NCBI RefSeq assembly: GCF_008153345.1
Contig: NZ_CP042818.1
Coordinates: 2,877,001-2,941,000, forward strand
Reading direction: 5' to 3'
DNA from: Treponema phagedenis
Lineage (GTDB): Bacteria > Spirochaetota > Spirochaetia > Treponematales > Treponemataceae
DNA: 64,000 bases
Shown here piece after piece: positions 38,641-47,180 of the stretch; within the stretch, counting starts at the first letter, position 1, and each line of letters starts with the position of its first letter. The notes below the pieces were generated by a model. It had not been told where the DNA came from. It did no database searches and saw only the letters and a program-made list of their open reading frames with translations. The position numbers were made by a program, and so were the translations under genes.

Positions 38641-39514
38641 GCGGCAACGTCCTTTGTTCCAACTCTGTTTCTAATGTCAGTATCAACGGATCCGCTGCAT
38701 CAATTAATTCTTTTTGCAGCCTCAAATGCTCTACTCCCTTATTATTCCCATACCTTCCCAGCTCAAGCTTTTGAAGCATTTGTGCTATCTGCGCCCCCGC
38801 TTCGGAATTTTTTTTTGCATTCTTTTTAACGGCGTAATTAACCTCCGGGTATGTAAGAGCGCTAAAAGAAGCGAGTTTTTCTTTATTTATAAAAGCGCTT
38901 GAAAAAATATATACTCTAAGAGCTCTTTCAAAATTTTTATACCATGTTTTAATCTGCACTTCATTTAAATGCTGTCTTGCTCCAAGCTCTCTTTTCAATT
39001 TTTTAATTTGTTTTTTAAATTTTCTGACTCTTCTTTTTGCCGGAAGTTTTTGCAGGAAAAAATACAGATACTTTTTTAATAAAAATATGATAAGCAGCAA
39101 AATAAAAACAAAGACAATCCCCGCTGCGATAATCCCGTACATAAAATAAGCGGTACGTGATGATAAAAGAGGAGCCCTTGCTTCTTGCAAAGTATTAGTC
39201 TGCGTTTTTTCCAGTATTGATGATACGGTAATATCCGGAATTTTAATTCCAATACCTTTTGATGCAAGATCCGGAAAATGTATGAGTCCGGAATCCCAAG
39301 GGATAAAATGAATCGAAAGATGCGGCTGGTTATTTCTTTCAATAATCATAATCTGAGAAATAGTAATCGCCGGTGTTTGAATCGGACTTACAAGCAAGGC
39401 TTCTTCGATATGAAAATTTTTCAAAGAAGATATATCGGATTTTGAAAGCGGAATAATTAACTCCGCCGGATCCCCGACAAAAATTTCCTGTGGAATTAAA
39501 AGCGCTTTGCTCAT
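38633..39514 (-). CDS. Membrane protein of the bat cluster, function unknown
   Basis: 293 aa: a soluble N-terminal beta domain (residues 1-110) without a signal peptide, one transmembrane helix (GIIAAGIVFVFILLLIIFLL, near 125), then a Lys/Arg-rich segment and a helical cytoplasmic domain. The layout resembles the small membrane proteins placed between DUF58 and BatA in other bat clusters (DUF4381-like), but the similarity is too weak to name. Overlaps its neighbours by 4 and 8 nt. Confidence 0.6.
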   Translation of the reverse strand: MSKALLIPQEIFVGDPAELIIPLSKSDISSLKNFHIEEALLVSPIQTPAITISQIMIIERNNQPHLSIHFIPWDSGLIHFPDLASKGIGIKIPDITVSSILEKTQTNTLQEARAPLLSSRTAYFMYGIIAAGIVFVFILLLIIFLLKKYLYFFLQKLPAKRRVRKFKKQIKKLKRELGARQHLNEVQIKTWYKNFERALRVYIFSSAFINKEKLASFSALTYPEVNYAVKKNAKKNSEAGAQIAQMLQKLELGRYGNNKGVEHLRLQKELIDAADPLILTLETELEQRTLPHD

Positions 39515-40422
39515 ATATATCGTTCCGTATATTTTTTTTGCGCGTGCGTCTTAGATCTTTGTGAAAAAAACGAATAGAGTATTTTAAAACTATCTTGTTC
39601 GATTGGAAACAAAAGCGGCGCTGCCCCTGCGCGGAAACAAAGAGCCTTCCAACGATGTATCTCTTCAGTGTACAAACGCTTTCGCTCTTGCATAAACTGC
39701 TTTGAGCTTGTGGGCAGCGAAAGCCGTATACCCGTTTCAGGGTCGGTAAAAGGAATGAACCCTCCTTCGGGGATTTTTTTATCCGACGGGCTTATCAATC
39801 GAACGGCAATCAGATCATGAGTTTTTCCTAAAAAAATAAATTCGCGCTCAAAGCCCTCTACCTTAAAGTCGGAAATAACAATAACCATTGACCGTGTATG
39901 TAAAACCTTTGCGCTTGTTTGAAGTGCTTCGGCAAGTGCTGTTCCGGGCGATCCCGGTTGATTAGCAAATACATCGCACTCTTTTAAAAAACACAGCACC
40001 GCATTTTTTCCCGCCCGCGGCTCAAAATATTTTCCAATCTTTCCATCGAAAATTAAACCGCCAAAAGGAGTTGCGGTATGCAGCGCCGCAAATGAAAGCA
40101 ACCCCGCCGCCTCTAACGCTTTTGATTTTGCACTTACACAGTCAAAACAGGATTCCATTGAAAAAGACAAATCGACAATGATGAAAATTTGCAGCTCTCG
40201 CTCTTCCTTATACAATCGCACATACGTTTTACCGCTGCGCGCCGTAAGATTCCTGTCGATACTGCGAATATCATCACCGATTTGATACTTACGCACCGAA
40301 TCAAATTCAATCCCCTGCCCGCGGAAACAGGAATTAAACGTCCCCGTTCGCATTCCCTCCGCAAGATAAAGCGCTGAAAACTGTAACTTTTTTGCCTTTT
40401 CAATAATAGAATCCGAATTCAT
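39511..40422 (-). CDS. DUF58-family protein, first gene of the bat operon
   Basis: 303 aa from MNSDSIIEKAKKLQFSALYL. The DUF58 core is clear: FRGQGIEFDSVRKYQIGDDIRSIDRNLTARSGKTYVRLYKEERELQIFIIVDLSFSM, followed by a VWA-like fold with VIVISDFKVEG. In-frame ATGs exist at 40449, 40461 and 40485; 40422 is preferred since the conserved family start is here and a TATACA box lies 9 nt upstream. DUF58 proteins normally follow a MoxR AAA ATPase gene. None is present; the gap upstream is repeat. Confidence 0.78.
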   Translation of the reverse strand: MNSDSIIEKAKKLQFSALYLAEGMRTGTFNSCFRGQGIEFDSVRKYQIGDDIRSIDRNLTARSGKTYVRLYKEERELQIFIIVDLSFSMESCFDCVSAKSKALEAAGLLSFAALHTATPFGGLIFDGKIGKYFEPRAGKNAVLCFLKECDVFANQPGSPGTALAEALQTSAKVLHTRSMVIVISDFKVEGFEREFIFLGKTHDLIAVRLISPSDKKIPEGGFIPFTDPETGIRLSLPTSSKQFMQERKRLYTEEIHRWKALCFRAGAAPLLFPIEQDSFKILYSFFSQRSKTHAQKKYTERYI

Positions 40423-40431
40423 ACCGCTGAT

Positions 40432-40437
40432 TGTATA
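40432..40437 (-). promoter_or_regulatory. Possible -10 box of the bat operon
   Basis: TATACA on the minus strand, 9 nt before the DUF58 start, with TTGAAA about 15 nt further upstream. The spacing is a little short, so confidence is low. Confidence 0.35.
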
Positions 40438-40544
40438 AACATTTCCCATCTTTTTCAACATGCCCTGCCCGCACAACAAAAGCATGAAAAATCTTTTAAA
40501 CCTTGAGTGTGGTTATTTGTTTGATATTTCGATTAGATTTTAAC

Positions 40545-40885
40545 TCACTCAATACAAATCGTAAACAATTTTATAAAAAAGAGCCCGACACAACGGTTTC
40601 ATTTTGCCATCCGTGGCAAAATGAAACCTACGAGTTTTAAAGCTTTGTAAACTGCCTTGCTTTAAAACATCGTTTCTGTTTGGAACCACCGCCGTCCGTG
40701 GCGGTTCTGAGTTTTGCCGTCCATGTCAAAACCAAACCTGCGAGTTTTAAAGCTTTGCAAACAGCCATGCTTTAAAACACCGTTTCTGCATGGAACTACG
40801 GGCATCCGTGACGGTTCTGATTTTGCCATCCGAGCTCACTTTGATTAAGATAATAGCAAGTTAATTACAAAACGTTCCATTAGTT
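40545..40885 (+). repeat. Modular hairpin-repeat array upstream of the bat operon
   Basis: It begins AAAGAGCCCGACACAACGG and then has a 15-bp stem, GGTTTCATTTTGCCA / TGGCAAAATGAAACC with loop TCCG. Two copies of the GTTTTAAAGC/GCTTTAAAAC hairpin, an ACCGCC/GGCGGT hairpin and TTTTGCC hairpins follow. It ends GTTAATTACAAAACGTT (about 40859-40880). The rest of the gap to 41227 holds a GCATAAACGCGCCCTGCGCA fragment and no gene. Confidence 0.82.
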
Positions 40886-41227
40886 TTGCAAAACACAGGG
40901 AAATAAAAAATCGGTGTTACTATTTGGGAATAATTTTGCCTCTTACCTCCGAGGTGCGTAAATGGCAACAAAGTTGTTCTGAAATTTGCATTCTTCTGCT
41001 GCCGGAGTGAGTTTACAGCCCGCTTAATGCGAAGCATAAACGCGCCCTGCGCATGCACAATGTAAATGCCTAACGAAATAAGCTGTTCTTCCATGTACAA
41101 ACCGTTTCTTGTTTTTTAATTGAATTGAGTCAAAAGCACCGATAAAAAATGGAGCGTAAAGAATATAAAACAAGTAGAAAGAGAAGAAAATTTTAACTAA
41201 AAAATACATGAAAGTGTAATTAAATAC

Positions 41228-41264
41228 AAAAAAAAGCGAGTTGCTTTCGCAACTCGCTTTTTTT
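41228..41264 (-). terminator. Terminator of the msp-like gene
   Basis: The stem GCGAGTTGC / GCAACTCGC with loop TTTC is flanked by A- and T-runs, so it can act on both strands. On the minus strand it lies about 14 nt after the msp stop and is followed by eight Us. Confidence 0.9.
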
Positions 41265-41278
41265 AAATCATAAAAAGA

Positions 41279-43000
41279 TTAGAAAGAAACCTTGCAGCCG
41301 AGCTTGAAGCGGCCATTATGTTCTGTACCGGCACTTTTCTCGATAAAGCCTTCGTGCTTGTTCTTCACAACCTTACCCTGCTCCCAATCAGCAGTAAGTT
41401 CAAGTCTTTCAAGCGGGCTAAAGGTTAGACCGACATTATAGTAAACTCCAAACTTGGGCTCTGCGTGATTAGTTTCCCCATAGAAAGAAGCGTAAGGTTT
41501 GAGCCACATGGAATCGTTTATGTCGTATTTGTAATCAGCATAGACTTTCAAGCCTATAGGCACAGTCTTAGGAGATACCGGTTTAGAAAGAAGATGGTGT
41601 ACGTATATCGCAGCACCTGCATTTAAATTTTCAACAAGGAAATTTGCCTTTTTTTTATCACCCTTTGTTTCAAATTTTGCATAGATACTCATATCAACTT
41701 TATCTTTATTTGACTTATAGAAAGTATTTTCGTTTCCAACATAAACACCTGCACCTACCCACTTATAGGTGGTATCAAAAAGCATGTCCCAAGCGAATTT
41801 TTTCTCGCCGTTTACAAATGGTTCGCCGTCAAAAGCGAGGACAAGACTTAGATCTTTTACAGGCTCTGACGTAATTTTTGTACCGAAAGAAACATTAAAA
41901 TAATTACCTTTTTCTGTATTATTTTCCCAGTCTTTGTGAGAACAGAAAGTGGTATTTATATCAAAATTAAAACCGATATATTTCAGATCACCCGGTTTAT
42001 ATGCAACAGAGGTGTAAAAGCCCATTCCATATCTATTCTTTGTAGCGGGAGTATCTTTTTTTGTAAGGCCATCGACTTTTGCATAGTATTTACCCTTTTT
42101 AACTTCAAGATCTTTATCTGGCGACACTTTTTTGAAGTTACTTGTAATTTTAAAACGTTGATTATCAAGCATTATATAAGATGCTTTTTCTTCCGCTTCC
42201 TTTCCATATACAGGCTCTAATTCTACATAAGTTGAACCTTTCGCTAGAGTCGCTGGCCCCGTAATGAGGGCATATTGGGGACTTCCTTCATAGTCGGATT
42301 TCCCTTCGGTTTCCCAGTTACGGTTCGATCCAAATTTTACACCTGCATCAAGATCAAGACCGCTATTTCCGATATTGTCTTTTTTATACCCGAGAGTGGT
42401 ACCTCCTGCTATATCAAAGCCCGGTTCAAATTTATAGCCGCTCTTGTCCCAATCGTCAGCCTTTAGAGGGTCCCATATCTGGGCATAGTTTACTTTAAAG
42501 CCCGGCTTCTTATAAATTTTTAAGTATGCGTCATAAAAGTACAAGGTACCTACAATTTCGTCTACTTTTCCGGTAAAAGCAAAATCTTTTTCCTTTTTTG
42601 ACTTATTCTTACTTTGAATTCCAAGCTCTACATCCTTTATGATAACTTCCGCATATACGGGTGTATCTGCTTTAGAGGTAAAACTTTTCTTTTCAAAAAG
42701 CGGAAAGCTTACCTTCCATGAGGCTGAATTTTTAAAGCCGTGAGCAATTGAATCCTTCGTAACTTTACCTGCTCCAAGATCAATTCCCCATTCAAGCGTT
42801 GTGTCTCCCTTAATTGAGGCTTTAGCCCCTGAAGTAAGAGCATAAACTTCGGGCTCTTTTGCAGGCTCTGCGGCAGCCGCCTTCTGTGCAGGCTCTGCGG
42901 CAGCCGCCTTCTGTGCAGGTTCTGCGGCTTCCGCCTCTTGTGCAAACGCAATGCCTAAAGCAAACGCAAATATGCTAAAAGCAATAAGATATTTTTTCAT
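41279..43000 (-). CDS. Msp/Tpr-like major outer sheath protein (porin)
   Basis: 573 aa from MKKYLIAFSIFAFALGIAFAQ, a classical signal peptide cut after AFA. AAGGAGG lies 8 nt before this ATG; the longer open frame upstream is not translated. The mature protein is beta-rich with many alternating hydrophobic strands (ADTPVYAEVIIKDVELGIQSK, GLDLDAGVKFG, PIGLKVYADYKYDIND, RFKLGCKVSF with C-terminal Phe), as in the MOSP/Tpr family of treponemal outer membrane proteins. Residues about 22-50 are three imperfect copies of a nine-residue AEPAQKAAA unit (27-bp DNA repeat), a low-complexity stalk that may vary in length. It is divergent from glgA, with an inverted repeat in its promoter region. The family call rests on overall pattern. 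Confidence 0.78.
   Translation of the reverse strand: MKKYLIAFSIFAFALGIAFAQEAEAAEPAQKAAAAEPAQKAAAAEPAKEPEVYALTSGAKASIKGDTTLEWGIDLGAGKVTKDSIAHGFKNSASWKVSFPLFEKKSFTSKADTPVYAEVIIKDVELGIQSKNKSKKEKDFAFTGKVDEIVGTLYFYDAYLKIYKKPGFKVNYAQIWDPLKADDWDKSGYKFEPGFDIAGGTTLGYKKDNIGNSGLDLDAGVKFGSNRNWETEGKSDYEGSPQYALITGPATLAKGSTYVELEPVYGKEAEEKASYIMLDNQRFKITSNFKKVSPDKDLEVKKGKYYAKVDGLTKKDTPATKNRYGMGFYTSVAYKPGDLKYIGFNFDINTTFCSHKDWENNTEKGNYFNVSFGTKITSEPVKDLSLVLAFDGEPFVNGEKKFAWDMLFDTTYKWVGAGVYVGNENTFYKSNKDKVDMSIYAKFETKGDKKKANFLVENLNAGAAIYVHHLLSKPVSPKTVPIGLKVYADYKYDINDSMWLKPYASFYGETNHAEPKFGVYYNVGLTFSPLERLELTADWEQGKVVKNKHEGFIEKSAGTEHNGRFKLGCKVSF
42858..42941 (-). repeat. 27-bp tandem repeat inside the msp-like gene
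   Basis: The DNA unit starting GGCTCTGCGGCAGCCGCC recurs with a 27-bp period, two exact copies and one diverged copy. It keeps the reading frame and encodes EPAQKAAAA. Confidence 0.75.
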
Positions 43001-43031
43001 TAAAATATCCTCCTTAATATAATTGTATTTG

Positions 43032-43050
43032 AAAGAAGTAACACTTCTTT
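43032..43050 (-). promoter_or_regulatory. Inverted repeat in the leader/promoter of the msp-like gene
   Basis: AAAGAAGT-AAC-ACTTCTTT is a perfect 8-bp palindrome with a 3-nt centre, about 32 nt before the start codon. It could be an operator or an mRNA hairpin upstream of the AAGGAGG site. Confidence 0.45.
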
Positions 43051-43281
43051 TATTCAAACACCTCGTAAAAAGTCTACATGAAGTTATGGTGATTGTCAAG
43101 TTTTTTGTAACATTAAATGAAAAAACTTGTTTGTGTATGAAATTGTTTTTTTAGTTTAATATCAATCTATAAAATGTTTTATACAGTATTTTTAATAAAA
43201 CAACCGAGTCTTTCTTAATTTTATCTCTTTTAAATTACTAAATTTATGATATACTATTGCTGACAGGAAGGAGGCTTACGT

Positions 43282-44754
43282 ATGAAAATCCTAATGGTTA
43301 CCAGTGAGGCGGTTCCCTTTGCAAAAACCGGAGGACTTGCCGATGCAGTTTCAGCTTTGGCGCTGGCATTACGCAAAAAAGGACATGATGTTCGCATTGT
43401 TATGCCTCGCTATTATAAAATTGACAGAAAAAAACTGAATGCGATCCCCGGTCCTTTAAGTATTCACATCGGGCATCAGGAATTTTGGACTGCGGTTTTT
43501 GAATCGGTTTTGCCTAATTCGGACGTTCCGATATATTTTATCGATCACGAACAAAGTTTTGGCAGGGACGGTATTTACGGCTCTTCCGCGGAACCGGATT
43601 TTTCCGATAATCCTATGCGGTTTTCAATTTTATCGCATGCGGCTTTTCAGGTTTGTCGAAAACAGCATTGGTATCCGGATATTATCCACGCTCATGATTG
43701 GGCAGCGGCACTTGCGCCGGTTTTACTGAAATTTAAAGCATCGCATACAGCGGAATTTTCAAAAACAGGATCCGTTTTTACCATTCATAATATCGGCTAT
43801 CAAGGAATATACGGCAAAGATAAATACCCTGATACCGGACTAGACTGGAATTATTTTTATGCCGCCGGTTTTGAAGATTGGGATAGAATTAACTTTTTAA
43901 AAGCGGGAATTATTTCCGCCGATAAGCTTACCACCGTTTCGCCGACTTACGCAAAAGAAATACAGCGCTCCGAATACGGATTTAGAATGGACGGGATTCT
44001 TCGCTATCGATCGGAAGACTTAACCGGAATATTAAACGGTGTCGATACGGAAATCTGGAATCCGCAAAAAGATACGTATATTCCTTTTCAGTATTCTGCA
44101 AAAACATTAGAGAAAAAAGAGAAAAATAAAGCCGCCTTACAAGAACGGATGGGGTTACCGGTAGACCCTGATCAGCCTCTGTTCGGTATGATTACCCGCC
44201 TTGTCGATCAAAAAGGCATTTCAGAGCTTTTCGGCCCCGCATACGGATCCGCATATAGGATTTGCACCGACATCAAATTGCAAATGGTAGTACTCGGCTC
44301 CGGCGACCGCTGGTGCGAAAATGAGCTTTCAGCTCTTGCATCAAAGCTGCCGAACCTCAAAGTATATATCGGCTATGACGAAGCTTTAAGCCATTTAATA
44401 GAAGCGGGAAGCGACTTCTTCTTAATGCCTTCGCGGTATGAACCGTGCGGCTTAAATCAAATGTATTCTTTATTATATGGAACTTTGCCGATTGTACGAA
44501 ACACCGGCGGGCTTGCCGACACGGTAGAAAACTACAACGAACGCACCGGCGAGGGCACCGGCTTTATGTTTAACTACGCAAGTCCGCAGAGTATTTACGA
44601 CACGGTCGGCTGGGCTGCATACGCGTGGTTTAATAAAAAAGATCATATTCTTGCAATGAGAAAACGCGGTATGGCAAAAAAATTCGGCTGGAATATTTCC
44701 GCCGATAAATATATTGACGTGTATAAACGAACTTTAAAAGACAGAGGGTTTTGA
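43282..44754 (+). CDS. glgA: Glycogen/starch synthase (GT5)
   Basis: Adds glucose from ADP-glucose to glycogen. 490 aa. The N-terminal MKILMVTSEAVPFAKTGGL contains the ADP-glucose-binding KTGGL at residues 15-19. The C-terminal GT-B half has IHAHDWAAAL, TVSPTYAKEIQ, NGVDTEIWNP, FGMITRLVDQKGI, MPSRYEPCGLNQMYSLLYGTLPIVRNTGGLADTVE. AAGGAGG is 8 nt before the ATG and a TATACT -10 box lies at 43250-43255. No other glycogen gene is in the window. Confidence 0.93.
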   Translation: MKILMVTSEAVPFAKTGGLADAVSALALALRKKGHDVRIVMPRYYKIDRKKLNAIPGPLSIHIGHQEFWTAVFESVLPNSDVPIYFIDHEQSFGRDGIYGSSAEPDFSDNPMRFSILSHAAFQVCRKQHWYPDIIHAHDWAAALAPVLLKFKASHTAEFSKTGSVFTIHNIGYQGIYGKDKYPDTGLDWNYFYAAGFEDWDRINFLKAGIISADKLTTVSPTYAKEIQRSEYGFRMDGILRYRSEDLTGILNGVDTEIWNPQKDTYIPFQYSAKTLEKKEKNKAALQERMGLPVDPDQPLFGMITRLVDQKGISELFGPAYGSAYRICTDIKLQMVVLGSGDRWCENELSALASKLPNLKVYIGYDEALSHLIEAGSDFFLMPSRYEPCGLNQMYSLLYGTLPIVRNTGGLADTVENYNERTGEGTGFMFNYASPQSIYDTVGWAAYAWFNKKDHILAMRKRGMAKKFGWNISADKYIDVYKRTLKDRGF

Positions 44755-44864
44755 TTTTAGGGAGTAAAATACTTTGAGGTAAAACTTTAGATTCCCTTAA
44801 ACGTGCTCATCCGCAATTTAGTGTGCGGAGAAACTTTCGGCACTGCTCTGTAAAGCCCGCTTTT

Positions 44865-44895
44865 CAGAGGGTCAGTAACAATAACCGACCCTCTG
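44865..44895 (+). terminator. Hairpin after glgA, possible terminator
   Basis: Arms CAGAGGGTC and GACCCTCTG (44865-44873 and 44887-44895) with a 13-nt loop. There is no U-run, so function as a terminator is uncertain. Confidence 0.35.
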
Positions 44896-44977
44896 TAATT
44901 TACTAAACGATAAGCCGGTAAATAATCTAAGGTATCGTTTTTTGACATCTTTAATTAGTTTTTTTAATCCATTCAAT

Positions 44978-45220
44978 ATAAAGGAATTCGACACGGCGCA
45001 ACGGTGGGCAGTTTACCATAGGGCGAAGTTTTGAAAATTTACTGTAACTTCGCCAACGAGTTTTAAAGCTTCAATTTTACAGTTTTATGTTGATGCTTTA
45101 AAACATCGTTTGGAATTTAGCAACGGTGAGTAAACTTACCATAGGAATGCTAAATCCGCACGCACCTGTCAATGCTCCGATTTGTATAATTAGGAAGTTA
45201 ATTACAAAATGCTACACTAA
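44978..45220 (+). repeat. Repeat element with two inserted hairpins
   Basis: From GAATTCGACACGGCGCAACG it runs through GGCGAAGTT/AACTTCGCC (45022-45053), then GTTTTAAAGC.../GCTTTAAAAC (about 45060-45104), CAACGGTGAGTAAACTTACC and the end GTTAATTACAAAATGCTACAC (to 45217). It is one of the clearest complete copies. The gap 44755-45309 holds no gene. Confidence 0.8.
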
Positions 45221-45309
45221 GGTATCGAATAATTTATATGTTGTATAATGATATCGATAATTAATCGTATAAAAAAAACAATTTTTTTCAATTATCTTTA
45301 TTAAGATTT

Positions 45310-45936
45310 TTACAAGCTGAAAATAAATGCGGCAGTAAAATATATTACAAACACCAGATTGCCCCATCCTCCACGCAAAATAATTCTATAGGGCTGCGGA
45401 AGTTTTTCCCATATAGATTGTAAAAAGTAGGTAGCAAGCGGTGTAAAAACAACGAACCATCTTGGATACAACGTTTTGCCAAACACGATAAGTACAGCAA
45501 GAGACAAAAGAAAAATACCCATAATCGATAATGCAATTTTTGCAAGAAAACTGATATTTTTTTCAACATAATCAAGTCCGCGCTTATCATCACACCGTCC
45601 GATGAGTCCAAAATAGGTAAAATGCGAATGATAAGCACCTCCAAGTATAATTCCAAAACAGGCAAGAAGGCTTATGACAAAACCGATTATTTTATATTCC
45701 TCTGCGGCGGTGAGCCATATATTAAAGAAACCTACACAATAAAAAAATGCAGCAATCGGACCTAATAGTCCGCCAATTCGCAATCTTTTTTCGGATATAT
45801 TTTTCATTATCTCGATTACGGGTTTAATAGTTCCGTCTATTTTAAAATCATCTTTTGTAAAATACAAAAGCATATCACCGCAAAACATTAATAAAGAACC
45901 GAACAAACCTGCGGCAGCAGTTAAAATTATGTACAT
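45310..45936 (-). CDS. Multi-pass membrane protein (DUF6796-like), function unknown
   Basis: 208 aa with about six transmembrane segments. It starts MYIILTAAAGLFGSLLMFCGDMLLYF, a pattern I associate with a small uncharacterised membrane family (tentatively DUF6796). Other visible features are HSHFTYFG near residue 103 and FTPLATYFLQSIWEKLPQPYR. AAGGAG precedes the ATG by 6 nt. No neighbour suggests a role. Confidence 0.6.
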   Translation of the reverse strand: MYIILTAAAGLFGSLLMFCGDMLLYFTKDDFKIDGTIKPVIEIMKNISEKRLRIGGLLGPIAAFFYCVGFFNIWLTAAEEYKIIGFVISLLACFGIILGGAYHSHFTYFGLIGRCDDKRGLDYVEKNISFLAKIALSIMGIFLLSLAVLIVFGKTLYPRWFVVFTPLATYFLQSIWEKLPQPYRIILRGGWGNLVFVIYFTAAFIFSL

Positions 45937-46099
45937 ATATAACTCCTTAAATAAATATTGTAAGCAAAAGTTTACATAATTATAGCATATAAATTCAAGT
46001 AGTTAAAATTACGCCGATAGTAAAATTAAGCTGGAAAAAGTGCACCAAGCAACGGTGATACACTGACATCCATATTAACCACCACGAAAATAAGGAGGA

Positions 46100-46313
46100 G
46101 TGTACACCGCATATAAAGATTTTTATACAACAGAACTTGTTTGGATAGAGGAGTACTGGAAAAAAAGACAAATGTGAGTGAAATTGCCGATAGACTGAAT
46201 CGCTCGCGTCAAACAATTTACAATGTAGTCAACTATTTAAAAAAAGGTGGCAGCATTCAACAGTAGTATGAACGGTACAAAGCCAACAAAAAGAACTGCG
46301 GGTTATCAGTAAT
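46100..46313 (+). pseudogene. IS30-type transposase N-terminal relic
   Basis: A GTG at 46100 with AAGGAGG directly upstream opens VYTAYKDFYTTELVWIEE. After a frameshift near 46173, SEIADRLNRSRQTIYNVVNY and LKKGGSIQQ follow, then an in-frame TAG, then YERYKANKKNCG. The HTH region and the YERYKANKK wording are typical of IS30-family transposases. It is broken by a frameshift and a stop and lacks the catalytic domain. Confidence 0.65.
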
Positions 46314-46511
46314 GATTATATTATTCGATATGAACATAGATTCTTTCAAATAACAAAATCAAATAAAAAACTCCCAAGATCGAAAACAGCAATTACAGTA
46401 CGGGAGCTTTTGGATAGAACAATACGATTGGTATGGAATAACATTAAACTGAATTTTATAGAACTTAATAATAAACCAAACAAGGAGGTCGCCAAAGCTT
46501 GCTCCTCATAA
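46314..46511 (+). pseudogene. C-terminal relic of a second transposase (ISNCY/IS1202-like)
   Basis: An uninterrupted frame of 65 codons reads DYIIRYEHRFFQITKSNKKL, then VRELLDRTIRLVWNNIKLNF to a TAA. This is the typical C-terminal beta-barrel end of ISNCY/IS481-like integrase-type transposases (YxIRYxxxFFQI, VxExLDGTI, LxFxEL). It has no start of its own. The family assignment is from pattern memory. Confidence 0.55.
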
Positions 46512-46605
46512 TAAAAAGAGGACATTTTTATAGTGGCTTGACAATTCTTTGTTATAATGCTTGACATTAGCCCTTGTTTTCGGTTATCATGCCATATTCA
46601 AGTTT

Positions 46606-46690
46606 GGAGCGGTGGCCGAGTGGTTGAAGGCGGCGGTCTTGAAAACCGTTGTGCCGCGAGGTACCGGGGGTTCGAATCCCCCCTGCTCCG
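46606..46690 (+). tRNA. tRNA-Ser (UGA)
   Basis: 85 nt. Acceptor stem GGAGCGG/CTGCTCC with discriminator G, a long variable arm typical of serine tRNAs, and T-arm GGGGGTTCGAATCCCCC. The anticodon loop CTTGAAA gives UGA. CCA is not encoded. Confidence 0.95.
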
Positions 46691-46722
46691 AATTATCGCT
46701 ATTTGTAATTTATAAAGTATTT

Positions 46723-46810
46723 GGAGTGGTGACCGAGAGGCCGAAGGTGGCTCCCTGCTAAGGAGTTATACCCCAAAAGGGTATCGGGGGTTCGAATCCC
46801 CCCTGCTCCG
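46723..46810 (+). tRNA. tRNA-Ser (GCU)
   Basis: 88 nt. Acceptor GGAGTGG/CTGCTCC, anticodon loop CTGCTAA (GCU), a long variable arm (ATACCCCAAAAGGGTAT) and T-arm identical to the previous gene. Confidence 0.95.
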
Positions 46811-46845
46811 TTATCACACAGCAACTATTTGGTTGCTAAAAATCT

Positions 46846-46919
46846 GAGACTATAGCTCAGCTGGATAGAGCGTCAGATTGCGGATCTGAAGGCCGGCGGT
46901 TCGAATCCGCCTAGTCTCA
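46846..46919 (+). tRNA. tRNA-Arg (GCG)
   Basis: 74 nt. Acceptor GAGACTA/TAGTCTC with discriminator A, D-arm AGCTCAGCTGGATAGAGC, anticodon stem TCAGA/TCTGA with loop TTGCGGA (anticodon GCG, reading CGY), T-arm GGCGGTTCGAATCCGCC. GCG rather than the common ACG means it does not rely on A34-to-inosine editing. Confidence 0.92.
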
Positions 46920-46920
46920 T

Positions 46921-46953
46921 AAAAGAGATTTTCTTTCCGAAAATCTCTTTTTG
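46921..46953 (+). terminator. Rho-independent terminator between the two tRNA groups
   Basis: 13-bp stem AAAAGAGATTTTC / GAAAATCTCTTTT with loop TTTCC, followed by Ts. It separates Ser-Ser-Arg from Ser-Ser-SRP RNA. Confidence 0.85.
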
Positions 46954-46965
46954 GTTTTATCTTTA

Positions 46966-47052
<87 letters not shown>

Positions 47053-47091
47053 ATATAAGTATAATCTCTGATAAGATAAAGCACATCTTTT

Positions 47092-47178
47092 GGAGAGATG
47101 TCCGAGTGGTCGAAGGTACACGATTGGAAGTCGTGTGTGCCCGAGAGGGTACCGAGGGTTCGAATCCCTCTCTCTCCG
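47092..47178 (+). tRNA. tRNA-Ser (GGA)
   Basis: 87 nt. Acceptor GGAGAGA/TCTCTCC, discriminator G, anticodon stem CACGA/TCGTG with loop TTGGAAG (GGA), long variable arm. Confidence 0.95.
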
Positions 47179-47180
47179 TT

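Noticed and set aside
42998-43099. Longer start of the msp-like protein
   Set aside because: The classical signal peptide and AAGGAGG define the start at 43000; the extension has no ribosome binding site.
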